Source: Planctomycetota bacterium
GTDB taxonomy: Bacteria > Planctomycetota > UBA1135 > GCA-002686595
Assembly: GCA_020638835.1 (NCBI GenBank)
Contig: JACKHV010000001.1
Span: 496,001-560,000, forward strand
Direction of reading: 5' to 3'
Length of the DNA: 64,000 nucleotides
The notes under the pieces were generated by a model, which searched no databases, was not told the origin of the DNA, and worked only from the letters and a program-made list of their open reading frames with translations. Below, piece after piece: positions 9,743 to 16,745 of the stretch. The first letter of the stretch is position 1. Each line of letters begins with the position of its first letter. The position numbers were made by a program, and so were the translations under genes.

Positions 9743-11758
9743 CTACTGCGCTTGGTGCGCGTTCCAGTACTGCCAGAACCGGTTCTGGATCGGTTCGGTC
9801 GGAAGCAGCTTGGACGGGTCCTTCTGTGCCTCTTCGAGCAGCCGTTCCTTCTCAGGATCGATCCACCAGCAGTACATCATGTCGTTGTTGTCCTTCGTCC
9901 TCCAGATGCCCCACTCGGGCTGCGAGAACTTGTTCCAGTAGATCACGCGCTGTGCGGGACCGTACCAGTCGAGGACGTAGGGGTACTGCTCGTAGATGAT
10001 GCCGTCGATCTCGCGCACGATCTCCTGGCGTCGCGTCACGTCGTACTCGCGGTCGTACTCGCCGAGCAACTCGTCGACGCGCGCGTCCGAGAACGCCGTG
10101 ACGTTGTTGTTGTCGAGCTTCTCGGCGAGCTCGCCCTTCCAAGACGTCTCGGGGTTGGGGAACACGAGCGCACCCCAAGCGGTCGAGGTGAGGTCGTACT
10201 CACGCTTGCGCATGTTCTGCCAGCGCGTCGCCGGGTCGACCAGCTGCAGGTTGATCTCGATGCCCGCCTTCTTGCAGTCTTCCTGGTAGATCGTGAGGCT
10301 GGGTTCGCTGAGCTTGCTCGCGTACGAGAGGTTGAAGGACAGGCGCTTCCCGTCCTTCAGGCGGTAGCCCTGGTCGTCGATCTGCGTGTAGCCCATCTCC
10401 GTCAGCAGGTCGACCGCCGCGAGCGGGTCGTAGGGCAACATCTCGTTGCCGGGGTTCTGGTAGGTGCCGCCCTGCCAGTAGCTGTTCAGCGGCTCGTACT
10501 CGTTGACGAACAGCTGCTTGATCATCAAGGGCCGGTTGCGCAGCAGACCGAGGGCCTTGCGCATGCGTACGTCGTCGAGCGGCGGACGCGTCGAGTTCAG
10601 CGCGATCCCCGCGGTGCCGACCGGCGCGTCGTTGAAGAACTTGCGCTTCTGCAGCAGGCCGCGGCGGATCTGTTCCACCTTGCCGGGGACGAGGTCCTCG
10701 ACCCACCACTTGGCCTTCGGGACGATGTAGTAGTCCAGCTCACCCTTCTTCGCCTTCTCGAAGGCGAGCGACAGGTCTTGGACCACGGTGAACTGGTAGG
10801 CGTCGAAGTTGTAGAGGCCGGTCCAGGCCGGGTTGTCCTTGCCCCACCAGTCGTCGCGGCGGACCAGCGAGATGCTCTTGTTCATCTCCCAGTCACCGAG
10901 CGTGTACGGCCCCGTCACCGCGGTGTACGCGTTCTGGTACTTCTTGAGGTACTCGTCGCCGGGAATCGCGATCTCGTGCGCCGGCATGATCGCCATGCCG
11001 GACATGTAGAGGAAGTTGCGCCAGCTCTCCTCCTTGACCTTCACCTGCACGATGTACTTCGACAGCGCGACGGGAGTCTCCATCTTGCCGAAGACGATCT
11101 GGTCGGACGGCTGCAGGCAGCGCTCGTCCATGTGCAGGTTGAAGGTGGCGACGACGTCGGCCGACGTCACTTCCTTGCCGTCGCTCCAGCGCGCCTCCGG
11201 GTTGATGCGGAAGGTGTAGGTGGACTTGTCGTCGCTGATCTTCCAGTGCGTCGCGATCATCGGGATGAACTCGAGCGTCTGCGGGTGCACGGTGAGCAGA
11301 CTCTCGAGGCAGAGATCGACGGCGCGGTAGTTGAAGGACGTGTTGTAGTCCTTGCCCATCAGGCGCAGCGTCGCCGGCCAGTTGGGCTCGTACATGCGGA
11401 ACACGCCGCCCTTGACCGCCTTGTCCGAGCCGAGCGCGGGGAAGCTCATCCGCGTCTGCCAACCCTCGCCGGTGAAGCCGGGGCCGCCGTCCTCCGCGCT
11501 GACGCTCGGATCGCCGGCTTGCGGATTCCACGCGTAGGTGACGGTCGGGATCGCGAGGTCGTACGACTCGGGCTCCGTCTCGATCATCTCGCCCTTCTCG
11601 TTGACCGGCCGCGTCGGGTGCCCTTTGCCCTGCGCCGTCGACGCGCCCGTGCCGCCCCCCGCCGCGCTCCCGGAATCCGACCCTCCACACGCAGTCAGCA
11701 AGAAGGCGAGGCCGAGGGCCGAGGTGATCGCGATGCGGGAAGCCGGTCGGAAGAGCAT
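9743..11758 (-). CDS. Oligopeptide ABC transporter substrate-binding lipoprotein (family 5)
   Basis: This is the extracytoplasmic binding protein of the importer, 671 residues. The N-terminus is a lipoprotein signal with lipobox LLTAC followed by a Gly/Ser-rich linker. SBP-bac-5 hallmarks are present: TYTFRINPEARWSDGKEVT, a long peptide-binding fold and a C-terminal DRRY-type region. At 671 residues it is longer than DppA/OppA, near the size of the YejA/microcin-C-type proteins. It is the first gene of the operon. Upstream (11759-12004) no clear promoter or operator could be picked out. Confidence 0.92.
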   Translation of the reverse strand: MLFRPASRIAITSALGLAFLLTACGGSDSGSAAGGGTGASTAQGKGHPTRPVNEKGEMIETEPESYDLAIPTVTYAWNPQAGDPSVSAEDGGPGFTGEGWQTRMSFPALGSDKAVKGGVFRMYEPNWPATLRLMGKDYNTSFNYRAVDLCLESLLTVHPQTLEFIPMIATHWKISDDKSTYTFRINPEARWSDGKEVTSADVVATFNLHMDERCLQPSDQIVFGKMETPVALSKYIVQVKVKEESWRNFLYMSGMAIMPAHEIAIPGDEYLKKYQNAYTAVTGPYTLGDWEMNKSISLVRRDDWWGKDNPAWTGLYNFDAYQFTVVQDLSLAFEKAKKGELDYYIVPKAKWWVEDLVPGKVEQIRRGLLQKRKFFNDAPVGTAGIALNSTRPPLDDVRMRKALGLLRNRPLMIKQLFVNEYEPLNSYWQGGTYQNPGNEMLPYDPLAAVDLLTEMGYTQIDDQGYRLKDGKRLSFNLSYASKLSEPSLTIYQEDCKKAGIEINLQLVDPATRWQNMRKREYDLTSTAWGALVFPNPETSWKGELAEKLDNNNVTAFSDARVDELLGEYDREYDVTRRQEIVREIDGIIYEQYPYVLDWYGPAQRVIYWNKFSQPEWGIWRTKDNNDMMYCWWIDPEKERLLEEAQKDPSKLLPTEPIQNRFWQYWNAHQAQ

Positions 11759-12004
11759 GGGTCGCTCCCAGGTCGAGGGGTCGTCGGAAGGGCGGCCTCG
11801 GGCCGCGTTCGAGGGGCGAACAGTCTAGCGCTTACGCCTCGCTGACGGGACGGGATCCGGGGGTCCGCGGACGACTCGCCGCGTGCCTCGCGCGGCTCCT
11901 ACGCACATCGTCGAAGCGCGGGCTCCTCCAGCGAGACGCGCGCCGCCCGGGACCGTATCCTGCTCGCGCCGCAGGTCGCGCGCCCGCGCGCCGCGATCCC
12001 GGCC

Positions 12005-12081
12005 GGGCCCTTAGCTCAGTTGGTCAGAGCAGGCGACTCATAATCGCTCGGTCGCAGGTTCAAGTCCTGCAGGGCCCACCA
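12005..12081 (+). tRNA. tRNA-Ile2 (anticodon CAU, lysidine type)
   Basis: A 77-base cloverleaf with the CCA tail encoded. The acceptor stem GGGCCCT/AGGGCCC is perfect, the anticodon loop reads CTCATAA, and the T-arm holds GGTTCAAGTCC. Although the anticodon is CAT, the body (TTAGCTCAG, AGGCGACTCATAATCGCT) closely follows the E. coli minor isoleucine tRNA rather than elongator tRNA-Met. I therefore read it as the tRNA whose C34 is converted to lysidine by TilS to decode AUA. Confidence 0.9.
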
Positions 12082-12157
12082 CCGCCCATGCTCGTCCGGA
12101 GCCGCGAGACCGCGCGTTCCGCCGATCGATCCCCGGCCGCAGGAGAGCCGCACGCCC

Positions 12158-12586
12158 ATGAAGCCCGTCGTCGACCACCTCCAGCTCACCGTCGCCGACA
12201 TGGCCGAGGCCGTGCCCTTCTACGACCGGCTGATGCCGCTGCTCGGCTTCGACCCGGCGCGGCGCTCCGAGGCGACGCTCGAGGCGCACGAGATGCACGT
12301 CGTCGAGTACATCGCCGACGGGATCTGCGTCGCGATCTCCTCGCCGCGCTCCGCCTTCGCCGACGAGTCCGTGCACCGCCGCAAGCCCGGAGCGCTGCAC
12401 CACCTCGCCTTCCGCGCCGCCTCGCGCGCCGAGGTCGACGACTTCCACGCGGCGCTCGTCGCGATCGGCGCGGACATCGTCGAGCCGCCGCGCGTCTATC
12501 CGCAACACGGCGAGCACTACTACGCGGTCTTCTTCAAGGACCCCGGCGGCGTGAAGCTCGAGGTGATGTGCGAGGCGCCGGCGTAA
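12158..12586 (+). CDS. VOC (glyoxalase/bleomycin-resistance) family protein
   Basis: A single-module vicinal-oxygen-chelate protein of 142 residues. It opens with DHLQLTVADMAEAVPFYDRLMPLLGF and ends with FFKDPGGVKLEVMC. Metal-ligand candidates are His near the N-terminus (DHLQL), His in HHLAFRA and the C-terminal Glu (KLEVM). The substrate cannot be told from sequence. It stands alone between the tRNA and oppositely oriented genes. Confidence 0.85.
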   Translation: MKPVVDHLQLTVADMAEAVPFYDRLMPLLGFDPARRSEATLEAHEMHVVEYIADGICVAISSPRSAFADESVHRRKPGALHHLAFRAASRAEVDDFHAALVAIGADIVEPPRVYPQHGEHYYAVFFKDPGGVKLEVMCEAPA

Positions 12587-12601
12587 CGCACGGTTGTCGA
12601 G

Positions 12602-12829
12602 CTAGGCCTGCGCGCGATCCAGTTCGATCCAGAATCGCAAGCACGGTCCGCCCGACGCTGAACCGACGCCGTCGCGATCGCGCACGCACCGAGCCAAGAA
12701 CTCGTCGAGCGTCGACTCTCCCGTGGCAGCGGAGATCGAGCCGAAGCCGTTCTGGCTCTCGCCGAGTTCGGCGAGCAGCTTGTCGAGCCCGACAGGCGGC
12801 GTGAGGGAGGCGGCTTCGAGGGTCAGCAT
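12602..12829 (-). pseudogene. Possible remnant of a GNAT acetyltransferase (N-terminal part only)
   Basis: The 75-residue frame contains LDKLLAELGESQNGFGS and STLDEFLARCVRD. These resemble the N-terminal segment of a GNAT subfamily with an LGEGENGF-like motif followed by a SLEEFL helix and a FWL strand. The acetyl-CoA-binding part is missing because the frame stops after LRFWIELDRAQA. It may be a decayed gene or a stand-alone small protein. The family match is from memory of the motif and is tentative. It lies downstream of bacterioferritin on the same strand. Confidence 0.4.
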
Positions 12830-12835
12830 GGTCGA

Positions 12836-12850
12836 GAAGTACCGTACTTC
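12836..12850. repeat. Short GAAGTAC palindrome related to the long intergenic repeats
   Basis: GAAGTAC-C-GTACTTC is a 7-bp dyad around a single base, overlapping the bacterioferritin stop. Its arms equal the outer seven bases of the 16-mer GAAGTACGGTACCGCG that ends the repeats at 35550-35657 and 55766-57220. It could be a collapsed or interior-less member of that family. Confidence 0.6.
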
Positions 12851-13322
12851 ACTCGTGCGCGATCATCTCGGCCAGGTAGTTCTTGATGCCGACGTCCTCG
12901 ATGATGCCGAGCTGCGACTCCGCCCAGTCGAGGTGGCGTTCCTCGTCGAGGAGACCGTGCTCGGCGAGGTGGCGCGTGCCGTTGTCGCCGGCGTCGCGGG
13001 CGAGCGCGACGAGGTCGTTCAGCATCTTGACCTGTCCGGACTCGAGCTCGCGCGCGAGCTGCAGTTGCTCGGCCACCGTCTCGCCGACCTTGACCGGGTT
13101 CATGCGTTGCATGTTCGGCACGCCCTCGAGGAAGAGGATGCGCTCGATCACTTCGTCCGCGTCCTTCATCTCGCCCATCGAGAGCTCGCGGAAGTGGTGC
13201 GCCATCCGCTTGTAGCCCCAGTTCTCGCACATCTTGTAGTGCACGTAGTACTGGTTGATCGCGGTCAGCTCGGCCGTGAGGAGCTGGTTCAGCGCCTCGA
13301 TGATCTCCTTCTTGCCCTTCAT
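12849..13322 (-). CDS. bfr: Bacterioferritin
   Basis: This iron-storage protein has 157 residues. The ferritin fold and ferroxidase ligands are visible: E18-type Glu in LTAELTAINQYYVH, E in ELSMGEMKDADEVIERI with the haem-binding Met (FLEGVPNMQRMNP region), and DEERHLDWAESQ near the C-terminus. SD-like GGAGA precedes the ATG. Bacterioferritin-associated ferredoxin is encoded upstream on the same strand, which supports a storage and release pair. Confidence 0.95.
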   Translation of the reverse strand: MKGKKEIIEALNQLLTAELTAINQYYVHYKMCENWGYKRMAHHFRELSMGEMKDADEVIERILFLEGVPNMQRMNPVKVGETVAEQLQLARELESGQVKMLNDLVALARDAGDNGTRHLAEHGLLDEERHLDWAESQLGIIEDVGIKNYLAEMIAHE

Positions 13323-13414
13323 GTCGTCGTTCTCCGGTGGTGGTCCTCGGGTGTGCGGCGGAGCAGTCTAACCGCGCCGGAGGGGGAGGGCGGAGCGAAT
13401 GCGCAGGCGGGGCG

Positions 13415-13612
13415 CTACTGACGCTCTTCGAGCTTGGGCCGCGAGAGCTCGCGGACCACGTTCTCGCGCAGGATCTCGCGCACGGCAGGCAGGCAGCCGT
13501 GGCAGGCAGAACCGGCTCGGCACCCGCGCGCGACGTCGGCGCACGACTCCCCGCGGCGCGCGGCGGCGCGCAGCTCGCGGTCGGAGACTCCGTGGCAGTG
13601 GCAGATGATCAT
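13415..13612 (-). CDS. bfd: Bacterioferritin-associated (2Fe-2S) ferredoxin
   Basis: A 65-residue BFD-like protein. The four cluster cysteines are CHCHGVSD and then CRAGSACHGCLPAVREIL. It reduces the ferric core of bacterioferritin for iron release. The ATG at 13612 (MIICHCHG) fits the family start better than an upstream ATG that would add 15 unrelated residues. It lies 92 bases upstream of bfr. A Fur-box-like dyad sits about 47 bases upstream of its start. Confidence 0.9.
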   Translation of the reverse strand: MIICHCHGVSDRELRAAARRGESCADVARGCRAGSACHGCLPAVREILRENVVRELSRPKLEERQ

Positions 13613-13658
13613 GGCTCGAAGAGTCGGGGCGGGGCGTCGACCCGGTATCTTATGCAAC

Positions 13659-13673
13659 TGAGATTCATTCGCA
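13659..13673. promoter_or_regulatory. Fur-box-like dyad upstream of bfd
   Basis: TGAGATTCATTCGCA matches the 7-1-7 Fur consensus TGATAATNATTATCA at most positions. It lies in the only visibly AT-richer stretch near the bfd start. Iron control of a bfd-bfr pair is expected. The match is imperfect, so this is a tentative site. Confidence 0.35.
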
Positions 13674-13879
13674 AGGGTTGGTCAGGGCATTCTTCGTCCG
13701 GTGCGGCAGGGCAGCTCACGTCAGATCCGAGGAATCTCGCTCCGTGCGGGGCGTGTCGGCTCGGGTCACCGGCCTCGCGGCCACCCGGGCCGATCGAGCT
13801 CGCACCCGCTCCCGAACGAAGCGCGCGGCGCGTCCCCGAGGGGGCGCGCCGCGCTCTCGTACCCGGTGAGAACTCGGAC

Positions 13880-14440
13880 TCAGACGGGGCGACCGTTGCC
13901 GCCGCGGCCTTCGCCGCCGCGCTGACGGCGCTCTTGGATCTTCTTGCGCATCGCTTCGCGCTCGGCTCGATCGACGACGCCGTCGCCGTTCGTGTCGGCT
14001 TCCTTGCGGAGCTTCTCGCGCAGCTTGCGGGCGCGCTCGGAGTCGCGTCCACGACCTTCGCCGCCGCGCTCACCACGACGACCGCGGCCCTCGCCACCGC
14101 GCGCGTCACCGCCGCGACCGCGACCTTGGCCGCCGCGCGCGTCGCCGCGGCGTCCGCGACCTTCACCGCCTCGAGCGTCGCCTTGGCGTCCGCCGAAGCC
14201 TTCGCGCTGCAGGCCGGCGAAGGGGGCGCGGTCGCGTCGGGTGTAGACGTCGACCTGGCGGCGGACCATCCGGCGCTCGAGCGGCTGACCGGCGCGTTGC
14301 CGGTCCATCTGTTGCGCGCCGCATTCGGGGCAGCGGGCGGCGGGGGCGTCCTCGCGGGGCAGGCGGCGCTGGGCCGCGGCGTCGCCGGAGAAGGCGAGGA
14401 GCAGGGAACAGGCCAGTAGGCCGGAGAGCAGGCGAGACAT
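13880..14440 (-). CDS. Secreted Arg/Gly-rich protein with EF-hand
   Basis: The protein has 186 residues. The ATG at 14440 has GGAGG seven bases upstream and begins a signal peptide (MSRLLSGLLACSLLLAFSGDAAAQ). A CPECGAQQM motif follows, then a run of short RGG/RGRRGDARGGEG repeats. Near the C-terminus is one EF-hand loop, DTNGDGVVDRAE, followed by more Arg/Gly. The Asp/Asn spacing fits calcium binding. The repeats are also visible in the DNA at about 14050-14190. EF-hand proteins of this kind are common in planctomycetes; the function is unknown. Confidence 0.75.
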   Translation of the reverse strand: MSRLLSGLLACSLLLAFSGDAAAQRRLPREDAPAARCPECGAQQMDRQRAGQPLERRMVRRQVDVYTRRDRAPFAGLQREGFGGRQGDARGGEGRGRRGDARGGQGRGRGGDARGGEGRGRRGERGGEGRGRDSERARKLREKLRKEADTNGDGVVDRAEREAMRKKIQERRQRGGEGRGGNGRPV

Positions 14441-14891
14441 CGGGACCTCCAAGGAGCTTCGGACCATCAGGAAGGGGGAAGACCCGCGCCTGAACCCCGC
14501 GCTCCGAACGCGGTTCCGCGCTGCGGACCCGAGAATCGGAAGGGCGCAAGTTGCGTCAGCGGAACGGGTTACGCCTTTGTAAAGTCGGGCTGACGCGGTC
14601 GAGTGAACCTGCGGCGGGCGGGGGGCGTCGAAGCAGCAGCGACGGCCCGGGATGTTCAGACCGGGCGCCTGCCAGGAACGCGAACCAGGCGGGCGCCGTG
14701 ACGAGGGGCCCGAGTCCAGCGCGGGGGACGACGACGCGCGGATTCGGGGACGTTCACGGATGGGGCCCGATCGACGGGTGCCCGGGCCGCCGCTTCTCCC
14801 TGCCGCCTCGACGAGGGGTCGAGGCGGAACGAGCGAGGGGCCCTCGAGCGATCGGGGGCCCCTCGCCCGTTCTCTCGTTCCTCGCGGCGCT
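14441..14891. other. Intergenic region of about 450 bases with a strong terminator-like hairpin
   Basis: No convincing gene is present. At 14826-14873 a hairpin forms from GCGAGGGGCCC (14833-14843) and GGGCCCCTCGC (14856-14866), with outer GAACGAG/CTCGTTC pairing. It lies just downstream of the phospholipase-D-like gene on the minus strand and probably terminates it. The remaining sequence holds only weak short dyads and the promoter region of the EF-hand gene. Confidence 0.65.
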
Positions 14892-16127
14892 TCAGTGCGC
14901 CGCGGGACGCTCGGACGTCGCCGCCGGCGCGACGGGATCCGCGTAGGCCGACGAAAAGTTGCCGTCGAAGAAGGCGGTCAGCTGCTCGGCGGGACCGGGG
15001 CCGTCGCAGAAGAAGCCGAGGTTGCGGCTCTTCGTGAAGTACCCGCGCTGCCAGTTGCTCGTCCCGATCCAGGCGAGCTCGTCGTCGACGACGAGGTACT
15101 TCGCGTGCACGACGCGCGCGAAGGGGATCTCGCCGGACGTGAGCTGCGGGATGCGCATGAAGGACACGGAACAGTGCTCGAGCGCGGCGAGGCTCGCGAG
15201 CGGCTCGATCGAGCCCGGCTTGTCGGACCAGTCCGCGACGATCAGCTTCACCTCGACGCCGCGTTCCGCCGCCGCGCGCAGCGCGTCGTCGAGCTCGGGC
15301 CACCACTCGCCCTGGCGGTCCCAGGGCTTGTACGAGAGCACTTGCAAGCGGATCGACTTCGTCGCGCGGTGGAGCATGGCGACGAGCTCGGGCAGGTCCC
15401 AGCTGCTCTGGTCCGGCAAGTGTCCGTCGGGGCTGAAGCCCGCGGAGAGCGCGAAGCCGGCCTTGCCGGTCGCGTTCTCGAGCACTGCCTTGATCGAGGG
15501 CCGCTTGCCGGGCACCCCCGACTCGGGCTCCGCTCCCTGCGCGAGTGCGCGGTCGTACGCCAGCACGGCGCGCACCCAAGCGCCGACTTCGGGGGACTTC
15601 ACGCGCAGGCCCAGCTCCTGGATGTGCTCGAGCGAGCGATAGTCGAAGTTCGCGCTGCCGACGTAGAGGTCGTCGCCGTCGACCAGCATGCACTTGGCGT
15701 GTTGGATGCCGCCGGTCAGCGCGCCGTAGTCGACCAGGTCGACCTCGATGCCGTCGTGCGCGTCGAGGCGGTCGAGCGTCTCGGCGTAGGTTCGTTCGTA
15801 GAAGCCCTTGTCCGCCGTGAACTGCACGCGGACGCCGCGATCCGCGGCCGCTTCGAGCGCGAGGACCACGGTCTCGAGGCGGCTGCCGGCCTCGTTCGAC
15901 GCGTAGAAGTGCTCGAGCTCGATCGTCGAGCGCGCGCCCGCGATCATCTCGAGCCAGACCACGTGCGTGTCGCGGATGTCAGCATGGTCGAGGTCCGTTC
16001 CGACGGGCCAGGTCTCGACGAGCTCGACCACGGCGAACGGGGGCCAGGGCCCACAGTTGATCGACTCCCGGCATCCGACGGCGAGCGCGGCGCTCGCCAG
16101 CACCAGCAGAGCGACGCGCCGCATCAC
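14892..16127 (-). CDS. Phospholipase D-like lipoprotein (PLD3/4-type, two HKD motifs)
   Basis: The protein has 411 residues. The N-terminus is a lipoprotein signal (LVLASAALAVGC). Two HxKxxxxD motifs are present: HAKCMLVDGDDLYVGSANFD and HAKYLVVDDELAWIGTSNW, each followed by the GSxN/GTSN element. The order and the KGFYERTY/SYKPWD sequences resemble the eukaryotic PLD3/PLD4-like group. It is probably a membrane-anchored phosphodiesterase or nuclease facing the periplasm. Its start lies one base beyond the stop of the upstream small lipoprotein, so they form a two-gene operon. Confidence 0.85.
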   Translation of the reverse strand: MMRRVALLVLASAALAVGCRESINCGPWPPFAVVELVETWPVGTDLDHADIRDTHVVWLEMIAGARSTIELEHFYASNEAGSRLETVVLALEAAADRGVRVQFTADKGFYERTYAETLDRLDAHDGIEVDLVDYGALTGGIQHAKCMLVDGDDLYVGSANFDYRSLEHIQELGLRVKSPEVGAWVRAVLAYDRALAQGAEPESGVPGKRPSIKAVLENATGKAGFALSAGFSPDGHLPDQSSWDLPELVAMLHRATKSIRLQVLSYKPWDRQGEWWPELDDALRAAAERGVEVKLIVADWSDKPGSIEPLASLAALEHCSVSFMRIPQLTSGEIPFARVVHAKYLVVDDELAWIGTSNWQRGYFTKSRNLGFFCDGPGPAEQLTAFFDGNFSSAYADPVAPAATSERPAAH

Positions 16128-16128
16128 G

Positions 16129-16596
16129 CTAGTACTCGCCGTTCAGCAGCTTGACGAGGAACTTGACCTCCGACGGCGTGAGCGGCGCCCGACCGCCCTG
16201 GCGCGCACCGAGCACCAGCGGACGATCGTCGGGCGGCTGCACGACGCCGGTCATCAGCACGTGGTCCTCGAGCAGGATCGCGGCGTTGTTGCCGACGTTC
16301 GCCATGACCCACTTGCGCGCGGCCGCTTCGTCCTCGTCGGTCAGCCGGATCGCGATCGCGGGCTGCCCCTGCGCGTCCTTGGTCTCCCAGGCCTCGGCGA
16401 CGTGGAAATAGGAGGGATCGCCGAGGTAGACGGGCCGGCCCTTGTACTCGAACTCGCGCGCGCCGCGTTCCTGGCTCGGGCGTCCGGCGCGCACCTCGAT
16501 CGCCGGGCGCTCGCTGTCGAAGGACTTCGAGGGCGGGTTGCCCGTGCAGGCGGTCAGGGTGAGGGCGGCGCAGAGCGCGGTGAGCAGCTTCGACAT
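16129..16596 (-). CDS. Small lipoprotein with SecD P1-head-like domain
   Basis: The protein has 155 residues. The ATG at 16596 has an SD-like GAGAGG upstream and starts a lipoprotein signal (MSKLLTALCAALTLTAC). The mature part has a strand/helix pattern (VYLGDPSYFHVAEAWE, PAIAIRLTDEDEAAARKWV, NNAAILLEDHVLMTGVVQ) like the P1 head subdomain of SecD. It lacks any transmembrane SecD core. It is followed with a one-base gap by the PLD-like lipoprotein. The function is unknown; the fold call is by pattern. Confidence 0.65.
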   Translation of the reverse strand: MSKLLTALCAALTLTACTGNPPSKSFDSERPAIEVRAGRPSQERGAREFEYKGRPVYLGDPSYFHVAEAWETKDAQGQPAIAIRLTDEDEAAARKWVMANVGNNAAILLEDHVLMTGVVQPPDDRPLVLGARQGGRAPLTPSEVKFLVKLLNGEY

Positions 16597-16745
16597 GGGG
16601 TTCCTCTCGATCGGGGGCGGACGGGTCATGGGAGAGCGTAGCGTCCCGGCCCCGGAGGGCGATAGCGGGGGCTGGAGCGCTCTCGCGAGGAACTCCGCGA
16701 ATCGAGGACCCGCCGCGAGCGTCGGTCGATTCATGATGGCGAGCG

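Noticed and set aside
9752..11845. A 697-codon open frame opposite the peptide-binding lipoprotein gene
   Set aside because: The minus-strand gene has a lipoprotein signal and family-5 motifs; the opposite frame is Arg/Val/Leu-rich without any motif, as is usual for antisense frames in GC-rich DNA.
12005..12081. tRNA-Met by anticodon CAT
   Set aside because: The body sequence follows the minor tRNA-Ile that carries lysidine, so an isoleucine identity is preferred.
14050..14190. CRISPR-like short repeats
   Set aside because: They are imperfect, in-frame codon repeats for Arg/Gly motifs with no spacers and no cas genes.
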